64,000 bases of DNA. It comes from CAYFQB01 sp964345225. Its GTDB lineage: Bacteria > Nitrospirota > Thermodesulfovibrionia > Thermodesulfovibrionales > UBA6898. Positions 26,539 to 35,878 of this stretch are shown here, piece by piece. The stretch covers positions 1-64,000 of the forward strand of contig CAYFQB010000016.1 in NCBI GenBank assembly GCA_964345225.1. Direction: 5' to 3'. Numbering within the stretch: the stretch's first letter is position 1; each line of letters starts with the position of its first letter. A program made the position numbers and the translations under genes. Below the pieces are notes generated by a model, which worked only from the letters and a program-made list of their open reading frames with translations, was not told the DNA's origin and did no database searches.

Positions 26539-27918
26539 ATGCTACAGGAAGAAAAAACAGATAAATGGGTTTCTTGTTCAATAAGGGGTAACAAATTACT
26601 TTTTTCAGAGCTTGATGTTCTTCTGCGATCACTTGACAGGTTCTTCAACATTGAAAACCTTACGATCTCTACTGAAGATCTTACGAATAAAAACTTCCAT
26701 GGTGAAATAGTAACAGCTAGAGACGCCATCCTTCGTGTTCTCGGTATACTGGAAGTCGTCATACCTGATAACAAGAAAAATGCTTACTGGTTTCAGAAAT
26801 TCGCTGAGACAAAATTTTATTCACAACGCAAAAGGGATGCATCTCTCGAGGATCTTTACAGACAGGATACCCCGGAAAAGTGCATTTACCTTTTGTACGA
26901 TGCATTTATTAATCTAAAAGGTGTTATAACAGACCTGATGCGAACCGGTAACATCTCTTATCTTGGATTTACTAATATCGGCCGTCTTATCAGTAAGGAA
27001 ATAAGGGAAAATATCTTCTTTAATCCCTTTAAAAAAAATATTAACCTTGAATTCGACATTATAAGCAATCTTGAGATATCAGATATTGTCAAAAATTTAA
27101 AGGATAAGGAGACTAAAAAATTCATCTCAATAATATATTTATACTTATTCAGGTTCCTGCGGTTTTTAAGCTTTATCGATATCACAACACAGCGAACGGT
27201 TTCTCTGAATTCTTCCCTGATTATACTCATTCTGCTCAGGTCCGAGATAAATATTTTTCGAGGATTTATAGGAAATGCTTTAAAAAAAATCAGTGATACT
27301 GACCTTGAGATGCTTTTAAAATCTATTGCATACCAGTTCTCAATGGAAAACAAAAGGGTTTATCTTCAGGAATTAAAAGATATACACCGCCAAAAGTCAA
27401 CAGCACATTTGAGGGGGAAAATAGAAAATAGCAACGGTATACTTAAAAGTCTTTCAGAACATAGCATAGTCCAGCTATCGCAATACTTTGATGATGGAAT
27501 AAACGGCGAACAAATATTCGAAAGCTTTACTACAAAACTTGAACAATCGTTACGTCTGAGGGAAGATATCTTTGTACTTCACAAATTTATTACGTTATTA
27601 GAGGAAAAGTCCAGTAATTCTCAAGAGCGTCTTGATGTTTTTACTTCGCTAAAGAACTTTATGGCATATTTTGAGAGTTTTACTTTCAGGCTGTTGAGAT
27701 ACGACGATTACGAAGAGTTTTTACTGTTCTTCAACGAATTAAACTCTTTAAATGTGAAACTTATAGCCGGGCCAGAATTCCATACAATACTCGAAAAGAT
27801 GATGCATTTTAAAATTTATCTGGACACAACATTGAGGCATATAAAAAACAGGTCTGAATTAGATGGCAGATCACTTGATATGGATAGAGTAGAATCTTTG
27901 ATAAGACAATATTTATAG
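26539..27918 (+). CDS. Uncharacterised helical protein
   Basis: 459 aa, no recognised family. It is strongly helical, rich in Leu, Ile, Lys and Asp, without a signal peptide and without clear catalytic motifs or conserved Cys/His clusters. A hydrophobic stretch at about 200-220 (SIIYLYLFRFLRFLSFI) may be a buried or membrane-associated helix. The N-terminal 30 residues look beta-rich. It lies between gcvH and eno on the same strand with a 53-bp gap to eno, so it may be expressed with glycolytic and division genes. No function is proposed. Confidence 0.7.
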   Translation: MLQEEKTDKWVSCSIRGNKLLFSELDVLLRSLDRFFNIENLTISTEDLTNKNFHGEIVTARDAILRVLGILEVVIPDNKKNAYWFQKFAETKFYSQRKRDASLEDLYRQDTPEKCIYLLYDAFINLKGVITDLMRTGNISYLGFTNIGRLISKEIRENIFFNPFKKNINLEFDIISNLEISDIVKNLKDKETKKFISIIYLYLFRFLRFLSFIDITTQRTVSLNSSLIILILLRSEINIFRGFIGNALKKISDTDLEMLLKSIAYQFSMENKRVYLQELKDIHRQKSTAHLRGKIENSNGILKSLSEHSIVQLSQYFDDGINGEQIFESFTTKLEQSLRLREDIFVLHKFITLLEEKSSNSQERLDVFTSLKNFMAYFESFTFRLLRYDDYEEFLLFFNELNSLNVKLIAGPEFHTILEKMMHFKIYLDTTLRHIKNRSELDGRSLDMDRVESLIRQYL

Positions 27919-27971
27919 CAATATACAGGATGCAGGATGTATCATGAATCATTTTTTAAAGGGAGAAAGGG

Positions 27972-29249
27972 ATGGGAAAAATTTATGATTTAATAGCGAG
28001 AGAAATTTTTGATTCCAGAGGAATTCCAACTTTAGAGGTTGATACTTATCTTGACAGTGGAGTTATTGGAAAGGCTGCAGTGCCGTCAGGTGCCTCAACA
28101 GGCAAAAGAGAAGCTCTGGAACTCAGAGATGGCGGAAGGAGGTTCCACGGCAAAGGCGTTCAGAAGGCAATCAGAAATATCTTAGAGAAAATAGCACCAA
28201 GACTACGCGGAATTAATTCCGAAGACCAGACATCCATAGACAATCTTTTAATAGAGCTTGATGGCACTCCAAATAAGGGGAGACTGGGTGCAAATGCCAT
28301 ACTTGGCGTATCCATATCTGTTTGTAAAGCAACCTCTATAGAGTATAATCTTCCCTTATATAAATACATAGGAGGCTGCAATGCCAAAGTACTGCCTGTA
28401 CCAATGATGAACATACTTAATGGCGGTGCTCATGCAGATAACAATCTTGACATTCAGGAATTTATGATAATGCCGACAGGACTTGCAGATTTCTCCTCAG
28501 CTCTCAGGGCTAGTTCTGAAATCTTCCACACGCTGAAGAAAATATTGAAAAAAAAGGGATTGAACACAGCTGTAGGTGATGAAGGCGGGTTTGCACCAAA
28601 CCTTTCAAATAATGAAGAGGCAATATCACTTATTATAAATGCTATCAAGGATTCTGGTTACATACCGGGCAAAGATATTTATATTGCACTTGATGTTGCA
28701 GCCTCGGAATTCTTCGAAAAAAACCTCTACAGGTTTGAGGATAAAAAAATATCATCCGGCGACCTCATCAAATACTACGATAAAATAATATCTAAATATC
28801 CAGTCCTTTCTATTGAAGACGGCCTCTCTGAAAATGACTGGAAAGGATGGGAAAAAATGACATCAATCCTCGGCAAAAAAGTCCAGCTCGTAGGTGACGA
28901 CATATTTGTAACCAACACAAAATTATTGAAAAAAGGTATTAATAATCGTATTGCAAACTCAATACTTATTAAACTAAACCAGATAGGGACTCTCTCTGAA
29001 ACTCTTGATGCTATTTCAATGGCAAAGACATCCGGATACACCACTATAATATCACACAGGTCAGGAGAGACAGAGGATACAACAATAGCAGACCTCTCGG
29101 TTGCATGCAATACGGGCTTCATAAAAACAGGGTCTCTTGCCAGAAGTGAACGTGTTGCAAAATATAACAGGCTTCTTGTTATAGAAGAAGAGCTTGCAGA
29201 CTCAGCAATATACAAAGGCAGGGAAGCGTTTTATAATTTAAGAAAATGA
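27972..29249 (+). CDS. eno: Enolase
   Basis: Interconverts 2-phosphoglycerate and phosphoenolpyruvate. 425 aa, typical length. Seen: AREIFDSRGIPTLEVD at the start, GAHADNNLDIQEF, GDEGGFAPNL (catalytic Glu), SIEDGLSENDW and the signature region around SHRSGETEDTTIADL. GGGAGAAAGGG precedes the ATG. The last codons overlap the FtsB-like gene by 4 bp (ATGA), an arrangement seen as eno-ftsB in many bacteria. Confidence 0.97.
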   Translation: MGKIYDLIAREIFDSRGIPTLEVDTYLDSGVIGKAAVPSGASTGKREALELRDGGRRFHGKGVQKAIRNILEKIAPRLRGINSEDQTSIDNLLIELDGTPNKGRLGANAILGVSISVCKATSIEYNLPLYKYIGGCNAKVLPVPMMNILNGGAHADNNLDIQEFMIMPTGLADFSSALRASSEIFHTLKKILKKKGLNTAVGDEGGFAPNLSNNEEAISLIINAIKDSGYIPGKDIYIALDVAASEFFEKNLYRFEDKKISSGDLIKYYDKIISKYPVLSIEDGLSENDWKGWEKMTSILGKKVQLVGDDIFVTNTKLLKKGINNRIANSILIKLNQIGTLSETLDAISMAKTSGYTTIISHRSGETEDTTIADLSVACNTGFIKTGSLARSERVAKYNRLLVIEEELADSAIYKGREAFYNLRK

Positions 29250-29569
29250 GTACAAATAATCTTTTAAGAAAACAGGTACTATCTGAAATCAGGAAACGAA
29301 GGCTTATCTTCTTAACCTTCATAATTCTCAGCTTTATATATCTGTCTATCAGTCTCATCTTCGGTGATATGGGTCTGTTCAAATATATCGAGCTTAATAA
29401 GACTAAACAAAAATTAGAACAGCAGGTAGATGATATAAACAGGCAAAATCAACAACTTAAAGCACAGATAAAATTACTGAAAGAAGATCCTTTCTACAGG
29501 GAAAAATTTGCCAGAGAAGAATTTGGATTAGCAAAGCCTGACGAATATATATTCCAGTATGATCAATGA
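29246..29569 (+). CDS. ftsB: FtsB/DivIC-type septum formation initiator
   Basis: 107 aa bitopic membrane protein. A short cytoplasmic N-terminus, a transmembrane helix (about 18-38) and a periplasmic coiled coil (about 48-75), ending in the FYREKFAREEFGLAKPDE segment typical of the family. It acts with FtsL and FtsQ in divisome assembly. It is translationally coupled to eno. The downstream gap to dtd (117 bp) carries no clear terminator. Confidence 0.92.
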   Translation: MSTNNLLRKQVLSEIRKRRLIFLTFIILSFIYLSISLIFGDMGLFKYIELNKTKQKLEQQVDDINRQNQQLKAQIKLLKEDPFYREKFAREEFGLAKPDEYIFQYDQ

Positions 29570-29686
29570 TCGCCGTGGAAAAGACAAGTTTCTTTACGGG
29601 ATAAACCCCTTCATATACCCTTTATCTTGCTTATTCTACAAATTGTCAGACAAAACAGTTAATTTCTCTGTTTCCTGTTAAAAAAT

Positions 29687-30136
29687 ATGAAAGCATTGAT
29701 ACAGAGAGTCTCTGAGGCGAAGGTTGAAATCAAAGATGAAATCGCGGGCAGGATAGGCAGGGGCATACTGGTATTCCTGGGTGTTGAAAAGGGTGACACT
29801 GACAGGGATATCGATTATATTGTAAAGAAAATTACCAACCTGAGGATTTTTGAAGATACCGAAGGCAAGATGAACCTGTCAATAAAAGACGTAAAAGGAG
29901 AGATTCTCGTTGTATCACAGTTTACACTTGCAGCAAACTGCCAAAAGGGAAACAGGCCTTCTTTTGATAAGGCCGAAAAACCTGAGATTGCCAGAGAAAT
30001 CTATTCAAAATTGGTTGATAAATTAAGGCAGGAAGGTACTTCAATAGCTACAGGTAAATTTGCAGCAAAGATGAAGGTTCATATAATAAATGACGGTCCG
30101 GTTACAATTCTTCTCTTTTCACCGAAAAAACAATAA
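29687..30136 (+). CDS. dtd: D-aminoacyl-tRNA deacylase
   Basis: 149 aa. Removes D-amino acids, and glycine from mischarged tRNA-Ala. Both cross-subunit motifs are present: SQFTLAANC (SQxTL) and NDGPVTILL (GPVT with an N-D variant before it). The start KALIQRVSEAKVEI is typical. It is convergent with the small minus-strand gene at 30152; only 15 bp separate them and no strong hairpin was seen. Confidence 0.96.
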   Translation: MKALIQRVSEAKVEIKDEIAGRIGRGILVFLGVEKGDTDRDIDYIVKKITNLRIFEDTEGKMNLSIKDVKGEILVVSQFTLAANCQKGNRPSFDKAEKPEIAREIYSKLVDKLRQEGTSIATGKFAAKMKVHIINDGPVTILLFSPKKQ

Positions 30137-30151
30137 CCCTTACCTGGACTT

Positions 30152-30442
30152 TTAAGGAGACTTTTGCTTATTCTTCTCAGATAATTTCACAATAAACCTT
30201 GACCTTGCCGATGCATCATTCTGAATACCATGTTCTTTACAAAAATCAAGAAATTCGATAACGTCCACTTCTACAAGCTCAGGTTCAATACCATGCTTTC
30301 TTATCTTTTCCAACGAGGAATCCAGTACTTCCAACCATTCATCGTATGTCTTTTCCATGATATGAGCGTCTGCTGCTGTATCAAGAAGCAAGGGCCACTG
30401 CTCCCTTCTGTAAAAACCTATGCCAACTACAATATCACTCAT
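30152..30442 (-). CDS. Conserved hypothetical protein
   Basis: 96 aa, soluble. The opening VGIGFYRREQWPLLL, central YDEWLEVLDSSLEKI and C-terminal VDVIEFLDFCKEHG match a small family of unknown function that I recall from many proteobacteria. No metal or catalytic motif is evident. It lies downstream of a Cys-rich small frame on the same strand. Confidence 0.7.
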   Translation of the reverse strand: MSDIVVGIGFYRREQWPLLLDTAADAHIMEKTYDEWLEVLDSSLEKIRKHGIEPELVEVDVIEFLDFCKEHGIQNDASARSRFIVKLSEKNKQKSP

Positions 30443-30456
30443 TCATCCGCTCTTTT

Positions 30457-30489
30457 TGATTCACTGGTCAATAGTCATTAGTCAACATC
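30457..30489. repeat. Short heptad array (GTCAATA type)
   Basis: Units TCACTGG, TCAATAG, TCATTAG and TCAACAT with a 7-bp period. The array overlaps the 3' end of the small Cys-rich frame at 30468-30647, contributing its last residues. Confidence 0.5.
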
Positions 30490-30647
30490 CGCTCTTTTAG
30501 TGTAATAAATTGTCCGCAAATGCACATTAGCTGGCCGTTACCCACATCCTTGAATGGAGATTCTGACATACCAAGCTTATAGCCCTCATCATCCCTCTTG
30601 CAAGACGGGCATACGATTATATTATCTGGAAAGGAACAAGTGCACAT
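30468..30647 (-). CDS. Small cysteine-rich (zinc-ribbon-like) protein
   Basis: 59 aa, with CTC at the start, CPSC (about 13-16) and CIC (about 42-44), so two cysteine pairs could bind zinc. The stretch ending in the repeat array (MLTNDY) may be a late addition. The ribosome site before the ATG at 30647 is weak. The cysteine spacing argues that the frame is real; function unknown. Confidence 0.5.
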   Translation of the reverse strand: MCTCSFPDNIIVCPSCKRDDEGYKLGMSESPFKDVGNGQLMCICGQFITLKERMLTNDY

Positions 30648-30712
30648 AATCTTAATCCATAAATATTTATAAACAGATTATTACGTATACCCGCTAAAGT
30701 CAACTGCCTATT

Positions 30713-31327
30713 TCAAAATACATACTTTATAATTATGAATCCGAGAATCAATAGTACAGTAAATATAAAGGCTAAGAGATTAAAGTATTTATCAATAAAC
30801 TCTCGCATAGGGTCTCCGAATTTCCAGATGAGCCCTGCTACCAGAAAGAATCTTGCCGATCGGCCAATAATTGATGCAACCACAAACATGATAAAATTTA
30901 TTTTAAAAGCCCCTGCGCTTATAGTAAATATTTTATAGGGAATAAATGTAAAACCTGCTGTAAAGATAATCCAGAAATTCCATTCATTGTATTTCGCCTG
31001 TACCAGGTAGAAAATTTCTGTTGTAAATCCAGGAACATAATTGAAAAATAATTGCGCCAAACTCGAAAATTGACCTTCACCAGTCCACCAAACAAAATAA
31101 CCAATGACATACCCTAAAACAGCTCCCAGAACTGAAGCAATACTGCAATTCGCTGCAAAATTGAAAGATCTGGATCGAGCACCAAGGCACAAAGCGATTA
31201 GCAATACATCAGGCGGTACAGGGAAAAACGATGATTCAGCAAAGGCGAGTATAAAAAGTGCCGGTGTTCCGTATGGTGTATCTGCCCAGTGAAGAACCCA
31301 GTCATATAGTCTTCTAAAATATCTCAT
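30713..31327 (-). CDS. VTT-domain (YqaA/DedA-like) membrane protein
   Basis: About 204 aa. A polytopic inner-membrane protein of the SNARE-associated/VTT family. Seen: FAESSFFPVPPDVLLIALCLG, the re-entrant-loop type signature, and FIPYKIFTISAGAFKINF later. The family includes lipid scramblase-like and flippase-associated proteins. The frame is open to 31390, but the extra N-terminus spans a strong terminator hairpin, so the ATG at 31327 is preferred. Confidence 0.88.
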   Translation of the reverse strand: MRYFRRLYDWVLHWADTPYGTPALFILAFAESSFFPVPPDVLLIALCLGARSRSFNFAANCSIASVLGAVLGYVIGYFVWWTGEGQFSSLAQLFFNYVPGFTTEIFYLVQAKYNEWNFWIIFTAGFTFIPYKIFTISAGAFKINFIMFVVASIIGRSARFFLVAGLIWKFGDPMREFIDKYFNLLAFIFTVLLILGFIIIKYVF

Positions 31328-31349
31328 CTTAGAATCTATATGATACCAT

Positions 31350-31393
31350 ATAAAAAAAGTGCCGGAATATTTTTTAAATACATCCGGCACTTC
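31350..31393 (-). terminator. Intrinsic terminator downstream of uvrD
   Basis: On the minus strand a perfect 10-bp stem (arms 31383-31392 and 31357-31366, AAGTGCCGGA type) with a 16-base loop is followed by seven T residues. It lies about 190 bp after the uvrD stop and just before the VTT gene start, so it should end the EndoQ-like/uvrD transcript. Confidence 0.85.
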
Positions 31394-31582
31394 TTCTTGA
31401 AAGGACTGGCTGCTACCCGTCCCCCTTCTTAGTATTTTAGATTAAATTATATAAATCCAATTTTCAATCACCCTTTAGTTTGAATTTATAAAAATATTTA
31501 GTACTAAAACTAAAGTTATAAAACTGAGGTATTCATAAGAATTAACATCTTAGACAGTATCTTGAGGTATGAATCATCTATT

Positions 31583-33496
31583 TCAAAACAATCCCATCTG
31601 GGAGTTTTCTCTTTTCCTGACAATCCTGTCAGGGACAAACCTGCTTTCTATAAATTCCTTGGGAATCTCATTTATAAATGGTGAAGGACTGGGACTTAGC
31701 TTCTGTCCGAATAAAAATCTTCTCCTTGAATGCAAAATAAATAGATCATCACTTGCCCTGGTCATACCAACATAAAAAAGTCGCCTTTCTTCTTCTTTAT
31801 CTTTAACATCCTTATAAGTAAAAGGTATCAATCCCCCTTCAACTCCTGTAATAAAAACCGTCCTGAACTCAAGACCCTTTGCCATGTGCAGTGTCATGAT
31901 TGTAACTTTATCGGCAACTGGATCATATGCGTCACTCGGAACCATTAAAGTAATGTCATTGATAAAAATCATGGTAGATGATGGAGGAACAATGTCCCTA
32001 TATGCCACAGAAATATTCTCTAAAGTTAAAAAACTGTCCACTTTTTCCGGGTAAATCTCTTTTAATCCAGTCTCTTTTATTACTCTATTAAGTATTTCAT
32101 CAGCATAAACTTCATTAATTAATTTCTTAAAATGTTCAATAAGGTTAATAAACTTTCTCACTCTCTTTTTCCTGTCACCACCCAATCCAGAGCCTGCCTT
32201 CATTGCATCAAACAATGATAATCCATGGTGCTCTGCATAGCTTTCTATGTTTCTGAAGGTTGCTTCACCGATGCCTCTCGGTGGCCTGTTTATTATCCTT
32301 GCAATACTCATATCGTCTGCTGGATTTATAACGGCTTTCAGATATGCAACGACGTCTTTCACCTCATGTCTCTCCAAAAAATGAGTGGCACCTATCATCT
32401 GATAAGGTATCCCTGACCTGATAAAAGTTTCCTCTATAGCCCTGGACTGTGCATTTGTTCTCATGAGCACAGCAAAGTCTGAAAATCTGCGGCTTTCTTC
32501 AGTCTGAACATTTGTTCCTTTATAGTGCTGATAATGGCTGGTCCCCCCTACCCTTGCTTCTATCTCGTCCACAATAACCTCGCCCTCAACAATCTCATCT
32601 GGAATTGATAACACGGTAATCTTTCCACCATCTTCTTTTACAGGATTTAGGTCTTTGTCAATTCTCCTTTTATTATTCTTAATAATATAATTTGATGCGT
32701 TCAATATATTTTTAGTTGAACGATAATTATCGGTCAGCCGGATCATCTTTGCAGACGGAAAATCTCTCTGGAAATTCAGAAAGTTATCTATATCTGCACC
32801 CCTGAATGTATATATGGCCTGATCAGAATCACCTACAGCACAAATATTTGCCTGTTCACCTGAAATAAGCCTTAATAACCTATACTGAGCAGGGTTTATA
32901 TCCTGATATTCGTCTACCATGATATATTTAAATCTGTTTTTATATCTTTCAAGAACGATTGTATTTTTCAGGATATCCATCGGTACGATTATCATATCGT
33001 CAAAATCAAGCGCAGAGTTTTTGGTAAGCGCAATCTGGTAATCTTTATATAATTTTTCTGTATCAGTATCCGGTTCATCCAAGAGGTTTTTGATTCTTGA
33101 GATTGATTCTGCTTTTTTCTGAACTGAAGAGTCTGAGCCTCTGAATAATTTTTTTATAAGATTGAACTGTTCTGATCTGTCGTAGATAACAAAATTCTCA
33201 CCTGCATTCTCTTTTATAATCTGCAGACCGAATGAGTGAAATGTAGTAACAAGTAAATCCCCGAAATGCCTGCCAAGTAGCAGTGCTGCTCTTTCCTTCA
33301 TCTCCTTTGCAGCCCTGTTTGTAAATGTAAGAGCAAGGATGTTCTCAGGCTTTATACCCATCTCAATAAGGTATGCGATACGATGTGTTACAGTCGTTGT
33401 CTTTCCGGTACCGGCTCCTGCAATAACCAATATTGTACTATCTACCGAAATAACAGCCTGTTTCTGTGAATCGTTAAGACCATCAAGAAAACTCAA
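31583..33496 (-). CDS. UvrD/PcrA-type superfamily 1 DNA helicase
   Basis: 637 aa 3'-5' helicase. Walker A GAGTGKTTT near the N-terminus, motif II VDEYQDINPAQ, motif III GDSDQAIYTFRGA, motif IV DNYRST, motif V TLHMAKGLEF and motif VI YVGMTRASDD are all present. It is shorter than E. coli UvrD (720 aa), lacking most of the C-terminal tail, and has an intermediate Rep/PcrA form. Its ATG overlaps the stop of the EndoQ-like gene by 4 bp, so it probably acts with that nuclease in repair of deaminated bases. Confidence 0.93.
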   Translation of the reverse strand: MSFLDGLNDSQKQAVISVDSTILVIAGAGTGKTTTVTHRIAYLIEMGIKPENILALTFTNRAAKEMKERAALLLGRHFGDLLVTTFHSFGLQIIKENAGENFVIYDRSEQFNLIKKLFRGSDSSVQKKAESISRIKNLLDEPDTDTEKLYKDYQIALTKNSALDFDDMIIVPMDILKNTIVLERYKNRFKYIMVDEYQDINPAQYRLLRLISGEQANICAVGDSDQAIYTFRGADIDNFLNFQRDFPSAKMIRLTDNYRSTKNILNASNYIIKNNKRRIDKDLNPVKEDGGKITVLSIPDEIVEGEVIVDEIEARVGGTSHYQHYKGTNVQTEESRRFSDFAVLMRTNAQSRAIEETFIRSGIPYQMIGATHFLERHEVKDVVAYLKAVINPADDMSIARIINRPPRGIGEATFRNIESYAEHHGLSLFDAMKAGSGLGGDRKKRVRKFINLIEHFKKLINEVYADEILNRVIKETGLKEIYPEKVDSFLTLENISVAYRDIVPPSSTMIFINDITLMVPSDAYDPVADKVTIMTLHMAKGLEFRTVFITGVEGGLIPFTYKDVKDKEEERRLFYVGMTRASDDLFILHSRRRFLFGQKLSPSPSPFINEIPKEFIESRFVPDRIVRKRENSQMGLF

Positions 33497-34770
33497 AACA
33501 GCCTTCCCTGTCCCTTAATTTCTTTTCTCTCTATCTCTTCGAATATTTTTATTCTTCCGTATTCACCGTCATATCCAGGCATAATGTTTACTTTATTTTC
33601 ACGCATCCTTGAGATAGCTTCAGCAACCTGCGGATAACCTGCATGATCTATATCTTCAATACCTGTCTCAATGAGCAAATTAAATTCATTTCCCAGTTCA
33701 TTAAGTAATTTAAAATATATATTACCGACAGCCTTGCTGTTTACACCTACACCTAAAGTCTCAGCTATTATTTCAGGCAGAGGGATTATTGAATAATAAT
33801 CAGGAGCACCCTCCAGTTTAAAACCGTTTTGCCTGTCTGCAAGCTTTTCAACCCTGTGCATAACCCCGATTATGACTTTCTTACCGCAAACAGGACATAT
33901 AAAATTATGTTTTACTGTCTCTTCTGGTGAGAGGCAAACACCACAAGTTCTGTGACCATCATAATGATATTTTCCTTCTTCAGGAAAAAATTCAATTGTG
34001 GCGAGAAAGCCACTTTTTGTTTTTAAAGCACTGGTTATGCCTTCATATGATATATCTGAACCAAATATATTTGCCTCCCGACCAAGCTTGGAAGGAGAAT
34101 GGGCGTCTGAATTTGATATCAGTGTAATTTTATCGAGTGCAGACAGTCTCCAGTTCATAGAAGGATCTGACGAAAGGCCTGTTTCGATTGCAAAAATATG
34201 ATGGGTCAGTTCTTCAAAACATTCATCCAGAGAATCAAAACCAGATAAAGCACCGAATATGGAGAAATGTGGTGTCCATGCGTGTGCAGGCACGAGCATT
34301 GCCCGCGGCGATTCATTAATTATGATCTTCAAAAGTTCTTTTGCATCCAGACCGAGTATAGGCCTGCCGTCTGCAGAAAGATTGCCTATTCTTGATAATG
34401 TCCTGTTTATCCTTGCTGCCTCGGCAAAATCAATTGAAAAGACAATACAGTGAATTTTTCTCGTTTTACCACTTTTACTATAAATACAACTAATCTCGGT
34501 TGAGAGAAGAAAGAAAACATCTGAAGCACAGGAATCCGGTACATGATCTGTCTGAAATTCCTTTTTTAAATGAAACAAACCGTTGCCTGAAGGTTCAAGC
34601 TTATCTTTTAATTCTGAAAACCAGGCAGGGTGCGTAAAGTCTCCGGTACCCACTACTTTTATGCCCTTTAACTGAGCCCACTTCCAGAGGCTCTCAGGAC
34701 ACATATCCTTGCTTGTCGCACGTGAATATCTGGAATGTATGTGAAGGTCAGCAATAAATTTCATGAACAA
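33493..34770 (-). CDS. PHP-domain endonuclease, EndoQ-like
   Basis: 425 aa. The N-terminal PHP domain carries metal ligands in DLHIHSRYSRATS and NSDAHSPSKLG. A central treble-clef/zinc finger has CGVC and CPVCG (about 275-300), followed by MHRVEKLADR. Length and order match the archaeal and bacterial EndoQ family, which cuts DNA 5' of hypoxanthine, uracil and other lesions. Older annotations call this family UvrD-associated. Here it is translationally coupled to a UvrD-type helicase. Confidence 0.82.
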   Translation of the reverse strand: MFMKFIADLHIHSRYSRATSKDMCPESLWKWAQLKGIKVVGTGDFTHPAWFSELKDKLEPSGNGLFHLKKEFQTDHVPDSCASDVFFLLSTEISCIYSKSGKTRKIHCIVFSIDFAEAARINRTLSRIGNLSADGRPILGLDAKELLKIIINESPRAMLVPAHAWTPHFSIFGALSGFDSLDECFEELTHHIFAIETGLSSDPSMNWRLSALDKITLISNSDAHSPSKLGREANIFGSDISYEGITSALKTKSGFLATIEFFPEEGKYHYDGHRTCGVCLSPEETVKHNFICPVCGKKVIIGVMHRVEKLADRQNGFKLEGAPDYYSIIPLPEIIAETLGVGVNSKAVGNIYFKLLNELGNEFNLLIETGIEDIDHAGYPQVAEAISRMRENKVNIMPGYDGEYGRIKIFEEIERKEIKGQGRLF

Positions 34771-34849
34771 TTATAAAAGATAACAGCTATTTATTAAAAC
34801 ACGTAAACACCGTTAGAGAACTTCATCCTCTAATGGGGTAAAAATATAT

Positions 34850-35284
34850 CTATCTAAGCCTGAGCCATCTCAGCAGCAGTCCCATATATTTATTAAAAAA
34901 ATTATCCCTGGGCAGGAAATAGAAGATGGGCTTCTTCCTGATTTTAAAACTGTCGAGAAGAACACGTATCTCTGGATTGTCGCCAAAAGAAAGCCCCTTT
35001 CTAAATATCTCTATTGCATCAACCTTTCTACCTTCCTTCAGATATACTCTGCCAAGGTTAAGATAATGCACGGTATTATGGGGTTCCTGCTCGATAGCTT
35101 CTGTACACTGCTTAATTGCTTCTTTAACCTGACCTCTTTCCATTGCTATACATAAAGCCAGATAAGACTGAATTTCAGGAGATTTTTTAAGACTGTATGC
35201 TTTTTCAAAACATGAAAGTGCATTAAGGCGGTCGTTATCTTTCAAAAAAATAATACCTTTTTTATATAACTCATCTGCCGTCAT
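34850..35284 (-). CDS. TPR-repeat protein
   Basis: 144 aa, with about three tetratricopeptide repeats (about 3-110), for example DNDRLNALSCFEKAYSLKKSP and the related NTVHYLNLGRVYLKEGRKVDA. The C-terminus is basic and aromatic. No signal peptide. It lies downstream of the tRNA-Pro gene on the same strand, perhaps at the end of the ihfA-merR-tRNA transcript. A scaffold or protein-binding role is all that can be said. Confidence 0.8.
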   Translation of the reverse strand: MTADELYKKGIIFLKDNDRLNALSCFEKAYSLKKSPEIQSYLALCIAMERGQVKEAIKQCTEAIEQEPHNTVHYLNLGRVYLKEGRKVDAIEIFRKGLSFGDNPEIRVLLDSFKIRKKPIFYFLPRDNFFNKYMGLLLRWLRLR

Positions 35285-35404
35285 CCTGATATTCCTTTAT
35301 TATTAAATTATAGAAAATAAAACTTAAAGTCAAAAATATAAAATTGGAATGACAAGAAGATTTGAAAAAAATTCCAACTGAGGTAAATCAAAACAATCAC
35401 TTAA

Positions 35405-35481
35405 TGGTCGGGGCGACCCGATTTGAACGGGCGACCACTCGCACCCCAAGCGAGTGCGCTACCAGGCTGCGCCACGCCCCG
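35405..35481 (-). tRNA. tRNA-Pro (anticodon GGG)
   Basis: A 77-nt cloverleaf with the 3' CCA encoded. The acceptor arms CGGGGCG and CGCCCCG pair fully. The anticodon stem CTCGC/GCGAG encloses the loop TTGGGGT, giving anticodon GGG. The T arm has the TTCAAAT loop. It starts one base after the merR stop, so it is probably processed from the ihfA-merR transcript. Confidence 0.97.
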
Positions 35482-35482
35482 T

Positions 35483-35878
35483 TTAATTAATCTGATTTAA
35501 GATATCTCTGAGTTTCTTTTTGACAACTTCTATTATTTCGGCAGGGCTTTTAGAATCTTCTGTATTTACTTCAAAATCCTCTTTTGGCTCGGACAATTTT
35601 AGAGTGCCTTCACCAAATTTTTTTCTTACACCCTCAATCGTGTATCTTTCTTGATGAAGCAGTCTTTTTAAATGAAGAATAAGTTCGAGATCTTTCTTAA
35701 TATAAACCCTCTGTCCCGACTTATTCTTCCTCGGTCTCAAAAAAGAAAATTCTGTCTCCCAGTATCTTAAGACATATGACTCGACACCGGTAATTTTACT
35801 TACCTCGCCTATTTTATAAAAAAGCTTATCAGGCAAAGGCAACTTATTTCTTGCAATTTCACTAGCAGGCTTATGCAT
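35483..35878 (-). CDS. MerR-family transcriptional regulator
   Basis: 131 aa. The N-terminal MerR helix-turn-helix (FYKIGEVSKITGVESYVLRYWETEF) and wing are followed by a short region (LLHQERYTIEGVRKKFG) lacking a clear effector domain. This compact type is commonly found next to ihfA in deltaproteobacteria and related phyla. It overlaps ihfA by 8 bp and abuts tRNA-Pro. No cysteine metal site is visible, so metal sensing is unlikely. Confidence 0.92.
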   Translation of the reverse strand: MHKPASEIARNKLPLPDKLFYKIGEVSKITGVESYVLRYWETEFSFLRPRKNKSGQRVYIKKDLELILHLKRLLHQERYTIEGVRKKFGEGTLKLSEPKEDFEVNTEDSKSPAEIIEVVKKKLRDILNQIN

